A stretch of 64,000 bases of DNA from Gp13-AA77 sp035949375 (GCA_035949375.1 DASZIG010000113.1:121558-185557), one strand, 5' to 3'; counted from the stretch's first letter, positions 26,422 through 35,479 are shown. A program made the numbers and translations. Notes: generated from the letters alone by a model not told the origin.

Positions 26422-26667
26422 GTGCACACCCTACCAAAGGCTAGCCCGGACGAAGCAAGGATGTGTTATGCGGCCGTCAAAGGTTTGTCAAAGGTTTGTT
26501 TGGAGGGGTGTCGGCGTCAATCCGAGAATGACTATGCTCTGAAAGAGGTTGGCTCCGAGCAGATGAAACCAGCACGTCCGGAGCGCTTTCCAGCAGCGCA
26601 GCCTTTGAGGCCGAAGCGAATCGCGCTACTGTAGCGCGACGCTTTATGGAGGCAAATCTCGCGATTT

Positions 26668-27432
26668 CTACTGATCGGCTCCAAAGGTAAAATCTGCTGT
26701 CTCGGACCCCCGAGCGCTCACCGTTACGGTCTGTTCCCTTGTGCCGAAGGTAGCTGTCCAGGCGCCGATCGTGTATGTTCCGGGCGGCACTCCTTTGATG
26801 GTGAACGCGCCGTCTGTCCCGGTGACCGCGTAGAGAGGATTCGACGTGACACCGATGTAGGCCGTCATCCAGGGGTGCTGGTTGCACTTTACGGGAATCA
26901 TAATCTCGGCCTTGCTGAACTTCCGGATCAGAGGCGCAGCTCCCGGAGTCTGGGACTGGTTCCAATCGCGGTTCACCTTGGACATCACGTGGACATTATG
27001 GGTGGTGGGATCGCTCGAAATCACCTTGAGCGGCTGTCCCACCATAACGCCAAGCACGTGGGGCACGTAAACGCACCCACGCTGGTCGAGGACTACCGGC
27101 TGCGCGGGCGTGGGAAAGGTATCCTTCTCGGCGCCCGATTTGACATAGACAAATACGTTGGGAAGGGTTCCGTCGCTGTTCACGGCGCCGTCTTCGACGC
27201 GCACGGGCGCGCCGTGCTCCGAGGCGCACACCGGGTCCTGATCCATCATGATCGTGGCGAGCTTGGGCGCTTCTCCTTTGAAGAAGACCTTGCCGGTGAC
27301 TTGGCCGGTGGAGGCCTGATCGATGCCGGACTGGGGCGCGGCCGGTGCCGCCGCCGGCGCTGTCAGGGCGCCGCCTACCAGTAGAATCGATCCGAGCCCG
27401 ATCACCCAGCCGCTTATTCTGTCTCGTTTCAT
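26668..27432 (-). CDS. Secreted cupredoxin-like protein with carboxypeptidase-regulatory-like tail
   Basis: A 254-residue exported protein; the signal segment WVIGLGSILLVGGALTAPAAA ends near residue 33. The central region resembles a type-1 copper fold: a His pair in THNVHV (145, 148) and the ligand loop KCNQHPWM (Cys183, His186, Met189). A C-terminal regulatory-like beta-sandwich follows (GTDGAFTIKGVPPGTYTIGAWTATFG). Two further cysteines (69, 120) may form a disulfide. It lies between the cytochrome-barrel gene (53 bp upstream) and the membrane cytochrome. A periplasmic electron shuttle is inferred from this context. Similar proteins are often labelled methylamine-utilisation-like without function. 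Confidence 0.8.
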   Translation of the reverse strand: MKRDRISGWVIGLGSILLVGGALTAPAAAPAAPQSGIDQASTGQVTGKVFFKGEAPKLATIMMDQDPVCASEHGAPVRVEDGAVNSDGTLPNVFVYVKSGAEKDTFPTPAQPVVLDQRGCVYVPHVLGVMVGQPLKVISSDPTTHNVHVMSKVNRDWNQSQTPGAAPLIRKFSKAEIMIPVKCNQHPWMTAYIGVTSNPLYAVTGTDGAFTIKGVPPGTYTIGAWTATFGTREQTVTVSARGSETADFTFGADQ

Positions 27433-27485
27433 AGCGTCACTCCCGGTCGCAGATTTTTGCTCTCGGCGCGGCCAGCCCAGGCCAG

Positions 27486-28841
27486 CTAAAAAACAAACCA
27501 GGCGACCAGGTAGGCGGAGTTGTTTCCACTGGCATTCCGCCCCGATCCATCGTAGTTGGTCGAGGCGCCATTGAAATCGATGTAGCCCGTATATTGCGCG
27601 GCCAGCTGCACGTTCTGAACCGGCCAGTAAGAGAAATTCAGGATATACCCATCGGTCTTGGGATCGCCATTGGCGCTGCCGCTGACGGGCGCCGCCGGGA
27701 ACAGCACGGAATCCGCGGTGCCCTTGGTGACAAACGCGCCTGCCGTGGCTGCGTACTTGTTGCCGAAGTGATAGACGCCGTCTACGCGGAAGGTGTTCAG
27801 GTGGTGCTTCGGGAGGGCGCTGCCGGCCGCATCGTAAGTCGCCAGCAGATTCGAGTCCTCGTGGATAAAGGTGCTATGCAGCGTGAACAGATCGTTGTGC
27901 AGGGTGGGCAGCACACGCTCCCACTGCAGATCGGCGGCCACATCGGTGTACTTGTCCGTCGGACTTACGACGCTGTTCGGCGACGTTACCACATGGATGC
28001 CATAGGTGCCCACCTCGAGATAATTGTTCCCGTACGACTGCTGCCAGGCTGCGCGCCAGTAAGGGGCGACGCCATGAATGTTGACGCCGTACCCCACCCC
28101 CGGGTTCGGTTGTGATCCACCCAGATGCTCGGAACGGTAGACCGTGAAGGCACCGTAGAGGTGGTTGTCGTACATGGTGTAGCCCCCGAGGCCCGCCACG
28201 TCCTGAGCCAAGCCACCGTCAATGATCGCGCCGGCTGCGGGCCCGGGGGTGGAATCGGGCGCAAGCCAGGGAAAGCCCCAGGCGGGCGTGTCGTCCCACA
28301 GGTCCTCCACGGTCGGGTTGTTGTTGATGGTCAGCCCGTAGATCAGGTCCTTGCCGCCGGCCTGGGTGCGGTTCGCATAGCGAATGTCCGTGTTGTCCCA
28401 GCTGAAGTGATCGTCCGCGCCGCTGTAGGTCACCTGAACGAATCCGCCGACATGCTGCGAGAACGCTCCAGCCAGGAACAGGCTGGCCTGCTGCGGGAAC
28501 TCAAAGCTGCCGTTCTGCGTTCCGGGCTGCGGCGAATTGGTGGCTGCGAAAGATGTCTGGAAGAAGACCGAAAGCGGCAGCCACGTACTGAGATTCAGCC
28601 CGGACCTCTGACCGCCCTTATCGGTGGAGGTGATCTGCTGAAGGCCTGTCATCGTGTAGCCGTTCAGCTTGAACGTGCGGCCAAGGGGGGTGAGCTCCGG
28701 AAGCGTGGTGTGACACGCGCTGCAAGGTAACCCGGTCTGCCGGGCAAAACTGGCCACCGCTGCCGCCTTGGGAACCGAAATCATCAAAACGGCTGACAGC
28801 GTGGCTCCTGCCCAAAGCCGCCGCCTCATAGCTTCCATCAT
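27486..28841 (-). CDS. Monoheme cytochrome fused to outer-membrane beta-barrel (Cyc2-like)
   Basis: A 451-residue protein with a signal peptide (to about residue 28). A short heme domain follows: SFARQTGLPCSACHTTLPEL, with CxxCH at 40-44, then TPLGRTFKLNGYTM. The remaining roughly 380 residues lack helices or heme motifs. They show alternating, aromatic-rich segments typical of an outer-membrane barrel (GYILNFSYWPVQNVQLAAQY) and end in LVAWFVF, with a terminal Phe. Size and order match fused cytochrome-porins such as Cyc2 of iron oxidisers; that assignment is inference and needs a profile search. It is first in a three-gene set with a cupredoxin-like protein and a cytochrome c. Confidence 0.78.
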   Translation of the reverse strand: MMEAMRRRLWAGATLSAVLMISVPKAAAVASFARQTGLPCSACHTTLPELTPLGRTFKLNGYTMTGLQQITSTDKGGQRSGLNLSTWLPLSVFFQTSFAATNSPQPGTQNGSFEFPQQASLFLAGAFSQHVGGFVQVTYSGADDHFSWDNTDIRYANRTQAGGKDLIYGLTINNNPTVEDLWDDTPAWGFPWLAPDSTPGPAAGAIIDGGLAQDVAGLGGYTMYDNHLYGAFTVYRSEHLGGSQPNPGVGYGVNIHGVAPYWRAAWQQSYGNNYLEVGTYGIHVVTSPNSVVSPTDKYTDVAADLQWERVLPTLHNDLFTLHSTFIHEDSNLLATYDAAGSALPKHHLNTFRVDGVYHFGNKYAATAGAFVTKGTADSVLFPAAPVSGSANGDPKTDGYILNFSYWPVQNVQLAAQYTGYIDFNGASTNYDGSGRNASGNNSAYLVAWFVF

Positions 28842-29212
28842 CGTCGTCTCCCGTTCTTAATCTGCGGACAAGTCCCGTAGTTGAGCCCTCAGGATAGTGG
28901 TTTCGTCTGGCGCCCGAGGTGTCACTTATAACACCTCCTCCGCCTCTGGTGTGTTCCGTATGGGACACCCGGAGACCCTGGTGCGAGTGCGACAACCCCC
29001 CGACATAGGCGCGGTTGTGCAGTCACCAATCCGCCCCATCCGAGCCAGCCCTCTCGGCAGATTGTGCCGTGTGAAGTTCCTTGGGAATGCGCTGCTTGAT
29101 AGGTCTGCCCGCGGGATCAGGAGAGGCGCACGCCGTCCAACTGCTTAGCCCGCGCCCCTCTCGGATAGGCTCTGCAACCCAACATCACTTTCCCATCGAT
29201 GCTCCGCCCTAT

Positions 29213-29252
29213 TTGTGATCACTGGCACCGCCGAGTATGACCGTCATCATAC
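29213..29252 (+). promoter_or_regulatory. Possible promoter with overlapping operator-like repeat, upstream of pstS
   Basis: TTGTGA (29213-29218), a 17-nt spacer and TATGAC (29236-29241) resemble a sigma70 promoter. The inverted repeat GTATGA-6-TCATAC (29235-29252) covers the -10 element, a placement that would suit a repressor. Confidence 0.4.
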
Positions 29253-29303
29253 GGGATCAAGGCTACCCCCAAAGCGACTTGGCTAACTCTGCGCAAACAC
29301 GAG

Positions 29304-29343
29304 CCCTAACCCAGATTTCACTCGTGCTTCACACTCCTGTAAC
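29304..29343 (+). promoter_or_regulatory. Candidate PhoB box upstream of pstS
   Basis: Four 7-mers at exact 11-bp spacing: CCCTAAC (29304), ATTTCAC (29315), GCTTCAC (29326) and CTGTAAC (29337). All end T(A/C)AC. The array ends 40 nt before the pstS ATG. It shares CTGTAAC and the 11-bp phasing with the array upstream of phoB, as expected for a phosphate-starvation regulon. Confidence 0.6.
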
Positions 29344-29383
29344 ATTCGGCTTCCACCATCACATATTGGAGGCAAAAAACAAG

Positions 29384-30469
29384 ATGAAGAAGTCACCACT
29401 CTTGAACCGCTTGAGCCTGCCAGCGGCTTGCGTAGGGTTGTTGTGCCTGGGAATATTCCTGGGTCCGGGTCAGGGTACTCTTTCCAAGGCGGCCCCCGCG
29501 CCTGCCGCATCCCCTGTGCTGATCAATGGCGCGGGCGCCACCTTCCCCCAACCCATTTATTCGAAGTGGTTCGAGGCTTATCAGCAGTCCCACTCCGGGG
29601 TCGAGTTCAACTATCAGGCTGTCGGTTCGGGCGCCGGCATCCGCCAGGCGATGGAGAAGACTGTCGATTTCGGCGCCTCAGACATGCCGATGCCCGATCC
29701 CTTGCTGGCCGAAGCCAAGCAGAAGCTTGGGTGCGATTTGCTGCATTTCCCCACGGTGTTGGGGGCTGCGGTGCCCACTTACAACATCCCGGGCGTGTCA
29801 GTGGCGCTCAAGTTTACACCCGAAGCCCTGTCGAACATCTATCTGGGGAAGATTACCAAGTGGAACGATCCCGCTATCACCGGCCCAAACCCTGGAGTGA
29901 ATCTGCCGGGGATGGATATCATGGTCATCCACCGTTCCGAAGGCAGTGGCACCACTTTCATCTGGACCGATTACTTCTCCAAGGTCAACCCCGAGTGGGC
30001 TTCCAAAGTGGGCCACAACAGCTCCGTGAATTGGCCGGTGGGCCTCGGCGGCAAAGGGAACGAAGGCGTGGCAGGCTTATTGAAACAGACGCCGGGCGCG
30101 ATCGGCTACGTGGAGTTGATTTACGCCATTCAGAACGAGCTCCCCTACGGGTTGCTGAAGAATGCGGCCGGCAACTTCATCAAGGCGGACCTGGACTCGG
30201 TGACGGCTGCCGCCGCGGGCACACCCATGCCAGACGATTTCCGCGTCTCCATAACCAACGCGCCGGGCGCCAAGGCGTACCCCATATCGAGTTTCACCTG
30301 GCTTCTGATTCCGAGCCACATTGCAGACGCTACCAAGCGCGACGACATCAAAGCATTCCTGAAGTGGATGATGACCGACGGCCAAAAGGATACCGAGGCG
30401 TTGGCCTACGCGCCGCTCCCCAAGGCGGTGGTTGCCAAGGAGATGAAACAGCTCGACCGCGTTCAGTAG
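29384..30469 (+). CDS. pstS: Phosphate ABC transporter substrate-binding protein PstS
   Basis: A 361-residue periplasmic phosphate-binding protein. A signal peptide (PAACVGLLCLGIFLG) precedes mature sequence with the phosphate-site motifs NGAGATFPQPIYSKWF, GSGAGIRQAMEKTVDFGASDMPM and HRSEGSGTTFIWTDYFSKV, plus TPGAIGYVELIYA. The start lies 49 codons inside the longest frame, at an ATG preceded by TTGGAGGC. It is the first gene of pstSCAB-phoU, with a 173-bp gap before pstC, and ends in TAG. A PhoB-box-like array lies upstream. Confidence 0.96.
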   Translation: MKKSPLLNRLSLPAACVGLLCLGIFLGPGQGTLSKAAPAPAASPVLINGAGATFPQPIYSKWFEAYQQSHSGVEFNYQAVGSGAGIRQAMEKTVDFGASDMPMPDPLLAEAKQKLGCDLLHFPTVLGAAVPTYNIPGVSVALKFTPEALSNIYLGKITKWNDPAITGPNPGVNLPGMDIMVIHRSEGSGTTFIWTDYFSKVNPEWASKVGHNSSVNWPVGLGGKGNEGVAGLLKQTPGAIGYVELIYAIQNELPYGLLKNAAGNFIKADLDSVTAAAAGTPMPDDFRVSITNAPGAKAYPISSFTWLLIPSHIADATKRDDIKAFLKWMMTDGQKDTEALAYAPLPKAVVAKEMKQLDRVQ

Positions 30470-30642
30470 GGTCGGGAAGACGCTCTTCTCGAGCAACGCG
30501 TGCGCGTAGACTGCGCCAGAAATGGGTGTCCCGGCTTTGGCTCCTTGGGCTGCCCGAAGGGTTCTATACTGCTGGAGGCTTTCGGCGTACCGGGGGTCTC
30601 GGGCGCTAGGACGAACTCTCATCCGCACGAGCCCCAGGACAA

Positions 30643-31635
30643 ATGATGGCAACTTCAAACACCGCGGCGGCCGGCGTGCCGCCGCGTACGCGGCCGGAGC
30701 GCTGGAAATGGCTGGGCGGCACGCGGGGCGTGGATCTCATCGCGAGGCTGGTCACGCTGGCCGCGGCGCTCAGCGTTCTGGTCGTGATGGTGTGGCTGGT
30801 GATCGAACTGTGGCAGCGCTCCACGCTGTCACGGCACCAGTTTGGCTTCCACTTCCTTGTGGATCGCTTCTGGGATCCGGTATTCGGCCACTTTGGCGCC
30901 CTGCCCTTTGTCTATGGCACGCTGGTCACCGCTGCCGTCGCCATGGTCATTTCGGTGCCGCTGGGGGTTGGGGCGGCGATCTTCCTGGCCGAGCTCGCTC
31001 CGCGCGGACTCTCCGACGCACTCACGTTCCTGGTCGAGCTGTTGGCGGCGGTACCGAGCGTGGTGTTCGGCCTGGTCGGCATTTTCGTGGTGATACCGTG
31101 GGTGCGGACGTCCTTCGGCCCCTTCCTTAAGACCGTCTTCGGCTTCATACCGCTGTTTCAGGGACCCGTTTACGGCGGAGGCCTTCTCACTGCCGGGCTG
31201 GTGCTCGCGATCATGGTGTTGCCTTTTATCGTGTCGATCTCGCGCGAGATTCTGCTGAGTGTGCCCGTCGAGCTGCGTGAAGGCGCGCTGGCGCTCGGAT
31301 CGACCCACTGGGAAGCCACGTGGAAGGTGGTCATGCCCACGGCTCGCACGGGGATCTTGGGCTCGATCTTCCTCGCTTTGGCACGGGCCCTGGGTGAAAC
31401 CATGGCCGTCACCATGGTGATCGGCGGCACTCCTCAGATTTCGGCCTCGCTGTTCGCGCCCGGATATTCGATCGCCGCGGTAATTGCCGATCAATTCACG
31501 GAAGCCACTGGAGACCTCTACCTGCAGTCGCTCGTGGAATTAGGCCTGGTACTGCTCGGGATTACGGTCGTATTGCACGCCGTGGCGCGCGTGCTGGTCC
31601 GCGCCACGACCGAAAAGGCGAGGGGTGCCGCGTGA
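30643..31635 (+). CDS. pstC: Phosphate ABC transporter permease PstC
   Basis: A 330-residue inner-membrane permease with about six helices. Family blocks include GTLVTAAVAMVISVPLGVGAAIFLAELAP, FLVELLAAVPSVVFGLVGIFVV and the coupling segment REGALALGSTHWEATWKVVMPTARTGILGSIFLALARALGETMAVTMVIG. It pairs with PstA, whose GTG start overlaps this gene's stop codon by 4 bp. Confidence 0.95.
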   Translation: MMATSNTAAAGVPPRTRPERWKWLGGTRGVDLIARLVTLAAALSVLVVMVWLVIELWQRSTLSRHQFGFHFLVDRFWDPVFGHFGALPFVYGTLVTAAVAMVISVPLGVGAAIFLAELAPRGLSDALTFLVELLAAVPSVVFGLVGIFVVIPWVRTSFGPFLKTVFGFIPLFQGPVYGGGLLTAGLVLAIMVLPFIVSISREILLSVPVELREGALALGSTHWEATWKVVMPTARTGILGSIFLALARALGETMAVTMVIGGTPQISASLFAPGYSIAAVIADQFTEATGDLYLQSLVELGLVLLGITVVLHAVARVLVRATTEKARGAA

Positions 31636-32483
31636 ACCGGCTCACTTGGCGCAGAACCGTGAATGCGGTAATGTCCGTCGTGACCGCTCTGTGTGCGCTC
31701 GCGGCTGTGACCCCCCTCCTCTTTGTGCTTGGATTTCTGACGGTCAAGGGTGCGAGCTCCATCAACTGGGCATTCCTGACGCAGTTGCCGAAGCCCACCG
31801 GGGAAGTCGGGGGTGGCATGGCCAACGCGATCGCGGGCTCGGGCCAACTCCTGTTGCTCGCTGCTCTTTTCGGGGTGCCGCTCGGCGTGCTCGGCGGGAT
31901 CTACCTGTCGGAGTTTGGCGGATGGGCCGTGCCGTTGTTGGTTCGCTACGCGGCAGACCTGCTGGTGAGCGTGCCCTCGATTGTGATCGGCATCTTCGCT
32001 TACGCCGTGGTAGTGGTCCGCATGGGCCACTTTTCGGCGCTGGCGGGGGGATTCGCCCTGGGGGTCATGCTGCTTCCCATCGTAGTGACCAATACCGAGC
32101 AATTCCTGCGCACGGTGCCCGTGTGGCTGCGGGAAGGGTCGCTCGCGCTCGGCGCTGGCCAATGGAAGACGATCGTGAGCGTGGTAATCCCCGCCTGCAT
32201 GCAGGGAATCGCCACCGGCATCCTGCTGGCCCTGGCCCGCGTGGCAGGCGAGACGGCGCCCTTGCTGTTCACAGCCCTGAACAATTCGTACTGGGCCCGG
32301 GGATGGCAACAGCCGGTGGCCTCGCTGCCGGTGATGATATACGAGTACGCCCTCTCCCCTTATGAGGACTATCACCGGCAAGCCTGGGCTGCTGCCCTGA
32401 TCCTGCTGGCGCTGGTTCTGCTGGTCAACGTATTATCGCGATTGGTGCTGGCGCGAAGGATGGCGTCGCGGAGAGCAGCATGA
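31632..32483 (+). CDS. pstA: Phosphate ABC transporter permease PstA
   Basis: A 283-residue partner permease of PstC. It has the conserved GGMANAIAGSGQLLLLAALFGVPLGVLGGIYLSEF, YAADLLVSVPSIVIGIFAY and the coupling region REGSLALGAGQWKTIVSVVIPACMQGIATGILLALARVAGETAPLLFTA. It starts with GTG inside the pstC stop (GTGA overlap) and its own stop overlaps the pstB ATG (ATGA), so the three genes are tightly coupled. Confidence 0.95.
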   Translation: MNRLTWRRTVNAVMSVVTALCALAAVTPLLFVLGFLTVKGASSINWAFLTQLPKPTGEVGGGMANAIAGSGQLLLLAALFGVPLGVLGGIYLSEFGGWAVPLLVRYAADLLVSVPSIVIGIFAYAVVVVRMGHFSALAGGFALGVMLLPIVVTNTEQFLRTVPVWLREGSLALGAGQWKTIVSVVIPACMQGIATGILLALARVAGETAPLLFTALNNSYWARGWQQPVASLPVMIYEYALSPYEDYHRQAWAAALILLALVLLVNVLSRLVLARRMASRRAA

Positions 32484-33328
32484 CGGAGGCCAGCGTTGCG
32501 AGGGCAAAAGTGACCGAAAACGTTAATCCTGAAAAGTCGCAGCAGGCCGCGCGAGAGCTGGAACCGGAACGGGCGCAGCCGGCGGTGAAGATCAAGGCCC
32601 GGAACATCGACTTCTTTTATGGCACGAAACAGGTGCTGTACGGGATTTCTGCGGAGATTCGCGAACGCAAGATCACGGCCCTGATCGGCCCGTCGGGCTG
32701 CGGCAAGACCACCTTCCTGCGCACGGTCAATCGTATGTACGAGACGGTGAAGAACGCCCGCGCCGAGGGCGAACTCCTGCTCGATACCGAGAGCGTCTTT
32801 GACCTGGCGCTCCCCAATCTACGCCGTCGCGTCGGCATGGTGTTTCAAAAGCCCAATCCTTTTCCCAAAAGCATCTTTGAGAACGTGGCCTACGGTCCCC
32901 GTGTCCACGGTCTCGCCAATGGGGTGAGGCTCGCCGAACTGGTCGAGCAGAGCCTGCGCGGCGCCGCCCTCTGGGATGAGGTCAAGGACAGCTTGAACAA
33001 GTCGGCCTTCTCACTGTCCGGCGGCCAGCAGCAGAGGCTCTCCATCGCCCGCGCTCTGGCGATCGACCCGGAGGTGCTCTTGCTCGACGAGCCCTGCTCC
33101 GCCCTTGATCCGATCTCCACGGCCAAGATCGAAGAACTGCTCTTCACGATCGAAGGCCGCTGCACGCTGGTCATCGTCACCCATAACATGGCCCAGGCGG
33201 CCCGCGTGGCCGATTACACCGGGTTTTTCCTGATGGGGAAACTCGTGGAGTTCAACGATACGAAGACCATCTTTACCAATCCGGCGAAAAAAGAGACGGA
33301 GGATTACATCACGGGCCGCTTCGGCTAG
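32480..33328 (+). CDS. pstB: Phosphate ABC transporter ATP-binding protein PstB
   Basis: A 282-residue ATPase energising phosphate import. Walker A is GPSGCGKTTFLRTVNRMYE, the Q-loop region MVFQKPNPFPKSIFENVAYGPR is typical of PstB, the signature is LSGGQQQRLSIARAL, Walker B LLLDEPCSALDPIST, and the H-loop VTHNMAQAARVADYTGFF. About 30 extra residues precede the family N-terminus. The ATG overlaps the pstA stop codon. The stop is TAG. Confidence 0.97.
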   Translation: MTEASVARAKVTENVNPEKSQQAARELEPERAQPAVKIKARNIDFFYGTKQVLYGISAEIRERKITALIGPSGCGKTTFLRTVNRMYETVKNARAEGELLLDTESVFDLALPNLRRRVGMVFQKPNPFPKSIFENVAYGPRVHGLANGVRLAELVEQSLRGAALWDEVKDSLNKSAFSLSGGQQQRLSIARALAIDPEVLLLDEPCSALDPISTAKIEELLFTIEGRCTLVIVTHNMAQAARVADYTGFFLMGKLVEFNDTKTIFTNPAKKETEDYITGRFG

Positions 33329-33407
33329 GGCAAGGTGGCTAGGATAAGGCTATGAGGCTAGCTTCGCGGCGGCGGCTGGAGTAAGATGAGGAACTGGCAG
33401 GAAGGTT

Positions 33408-34073
33408 ATGCGTCACTTTGAGGAACGGCTGAACGAATTGCGGCTCCGGTTGCTCGAAATGGGCGGCCTGGTGGAATCCGCCGTGCATTTGAGCGTCCAG
33501 GCGCTGATCGAGGCCAACGTCGAATTGGCCCGGCAGGTGCTTGCCAACGAGCCTCGCATCAACGAGCTCGAAATTCAGAATGACGATCTCGCCACCGGCC
33601 TGCTCGCCCTCGAACAGCCCGTAGCCTCGGACCTGCGCTTCATCACAGCGGCGATCAAGATCAATAACAACCTGGAAAGGATGGGCGACAAGGCCGCCAA
33701 CATCGCCGAGCGCTCCATCGCGCTGGCCTCGGAACCGGCGGTGACGTCGCTCGTGGACGTGGCGCGCCTCGGCCGCCTGGTCGAGCCCATGGTGCACCAG
33801 GCCCTTGACGCCTTTGTGCGCCGCGACTCGGCGCTGGCTCGCACGGTACTTGCTTCGGATGACGCCGTCGATGACATGCGTAACCGTATCTCCGCCGAAG
33901 TCATCCATCGCCTGGAAATGGACCCGCGCAACGCCCGCCCCTGGCTCGACCTGCTCTTTGTCAGCCGGAGCCTCGAGCGAATCGGCGACCACGCCACCAA
34001 CATCGCCGAGGACGTGGTCTTCATGGTGGACGGCGTCGACGTCCGCCACGGCCATGCTGTCCCCACACGCTGA
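33408..34073 (+). CDS. phoU: Phosphate signalling protein PhoU
   Basis: A 221-residue all-helical protein of two PhoU repeats that links the Pst transporter to PhoR and restrains Pho-regulon expression. The metal-binding helices are seen in RFITAAIKINNNLERMGDKAANIAERS and LFVSRSLERIGDHATNIAEDVVFMVDG. It starts 79 bp after pstB and closes the operon. An SD-like AGGAAGG precedes the ATG. Confidence 0.95.
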   Translation: MRHFEERLNELRLRLLEMGGLVESAVHLSVQALIEANVELARQVLANEPRINELEIQNDDLATGLLALEQPVASDLRFITAAIKINNNLERMGDKAANIAERSIALASEPAVTSLVDVARLGRLVEPMVHQALDAFVRRDSALARTVLASDDAVDDMRNRISAEVIHRLEMDPRNARPWLDLLFVSRSLERIGDHATNIAEDVVFMVDGVDVRHGHAVPTR

Positions 34074-34162
34074 AGGGCTTGTCAGTTTCGGAGCCCAGAG
34101 TGAAAAGTTCGGAATTCACTTTTCCCGTGCAATTACCCAAATACCAGGGGAGGCCTTTTGTT

Positions 34163-35470
34163 ATGCGCCGCAGGCTATTTACCAATCTCGATCTCGCAGG
34201 TTTTATGGTCGGCGCGATCGCTCTCGTTCTGGGAATGGCAACGCCGGCTCCGGCCCAGACCCCGACCGTGACTACGATTACTACGTTCCCGGCTTTGACA
34301 ACCTATGTCAATCTCATTCCAGATCCGTCCGGAACATTTTACGGAGTCACTGGCGGAGGAAATGTCAACCTCTGCGAGACGATGGGCTGCGGCACGATCT
34401 TTGAGCTGGCGCCTTCGGGCGGCGGCCTATGGACGCAAACCACGCTCCACACCTTCACCGGCGCGGATGGCGCCTTCCCTGCCGCAGGCATAATCCTGGA
34501 CAGCCGTGGCAACATCTACGGCACGACCTCGAACGGCGGCGCATCTGAAAACTGCCTGGGCTATGGGTGCGGCGTAGTTTTCGAGCTTTCGCGCGGCTCG
34601 AGCGGTGCGTGGACGGAATCCGTTCTCTATAGTTTCAGCGGCGGCGAAGACGGATCAAATCCGACCACCCTTGCTTTGGCCCCTTCGGGCGCTCTGGTGG
34701 GCACAACTGTGCATGGAGGCAATCTCAGCAATTGTGGGGGCTCAGGGTGCGGTGTCTTGTTCGAGCTATCCCGCGCCTCTGGCGCCACCTGGCAGGAAAA
34801 GGTGCTGTTCGCGTTCGCCGGCGAAACCAGCGGCCAGAATCCTCTGGGAATTGCAGTGGACTCGTCCGGGGCCATTTTCGGAACGGCGAGCGGCGGCATC
34901 GTACAAGATGCCTGCGGGGGAATATATTGTGGAGTTGTTTTCGAGTTTACTCACGGTTCCTCCGGCTGGCACGAATCCGTTGTCCATACCTTCCGCGGAC
35001 CGGATGGAGCCAACGTCAACCCTTCGTTGACCTTCGACGGCGCGGGCAGTGTTTATGGAACGACCCAGTGGGGAGGCCAGGGGTGCAGCAATCCTGGATG
35101 CGGAGTGGTCTTCAAGCTATCTCCCAAAAACGGCGCCTGGACGGAGGCGATCCTCCATAGTTTCGGCGACCAGGCTGATGGCGGATTCCCAACGGACGGC
35201 CTGGTTTTCGATGGGAAGGGCAACATTTATGGCGGTACTTCAAATGGCAGCGACATCACCGGGTGCAATCCGTTCGTGTACGGTGCCTGCGGACAGATCT
35301 TTAAGCTCTCTCCCGATTTGGGGACATGGCAGATCAGCGCCGAATACCCTGTGCCCGGATGGTACACGCCCGTCGGCGATCTTCTGGTGGACGCATCGGG
35401 TACTGTCTACGGCGCCGCTTGCGATGAGTACTATTTCAGCGGGGGCAATGCTTTTGAGATCGAGCCGTAA
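34163..35470 (+). CDS. Secreted GloVer-repeat (choice-of-anchor tandem repeat) protein
   Basis: A 435-residue exported protein. Signal peptide LAGFMVGAIALVLGMATPAPAQ is followed by about seven repeats of 50-60 residues. Each repeat has a G-x-(I/V)-Y-G-T core and a following GCG-(T/V)-(V/I)-F-(E/K)-L block, for example GNIYGTTSNGG and GCGVVFELS. This pattern is known from acidobacterial and myxobacterial secreted proteins and predicts a beta-propeller-like fold of unknown role. The start was moved to an ATG preceded by GGGGAGGCC. It lies 89 bp after phoU on the same strand, but no Pho function is implied. Confidence 0.82.
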   Translation: MRRRLFTNLDLAGFMVGAIALVLGMATPAPAQTPTVTTITTFPALTTYVNLIPDPSGTFYGVTGGGNVNLCETMGCGTIFELAPSGGGLWTQTTLHTFTGADGAFPAAGIILDSRGNIYGTTSNGGASENCLGYGCGVVFELSRGSSGAWTESVLYSFSGGEDGSNPTTLALAPSGALVGTTVHGGNLSNCGGSGCGVLFELSRASGATWQEKVLFAFAGETSGQNPLGIAVDSSGAIFGTASGGIVQDACGGIYCGVVFEFTHGSSGWHESVVHTFRGPDGANVNPSLTFDGAGSVYGTTQWGGQGCSNPGCGVVFKLSPKNGAWTEAILHSFGDQADGGFPTDGLVFDGKGNIYGGTSNGSDITGCNPFVYGACGQIFKLSPDLGTWQISAEYPVPGWYTPVGDLLVDASGTVYGAACDEYYFSGGNAFEIEP

Positions 35471-35479
35471 ATTCACGAA

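Larger units (their letters stand above)
28842..29383. other. Divergent regulatory gap between cytochrome operon and pst operon
   Basis: A 542-bp stretch without a supported gene. It contains a PhoB-box-like array (29304-29343), a possible sigma70 promoter (29213-29241) overlapped by an inverted repeat (29235-29252), and by position the unrecognised promoter of the cytochrome operon near 28850-28950. The open frame running into pstS from 29237 is not protein-like before the pstS ATG. Confidence 0.55.

Noticed and set aside
34079..34162. Upstream extension of the GloVer protein to 34079
   Set aside because: The signal peptide begins just after the ATG at 34163, which has a strong Shine-Dalgarno sequence.
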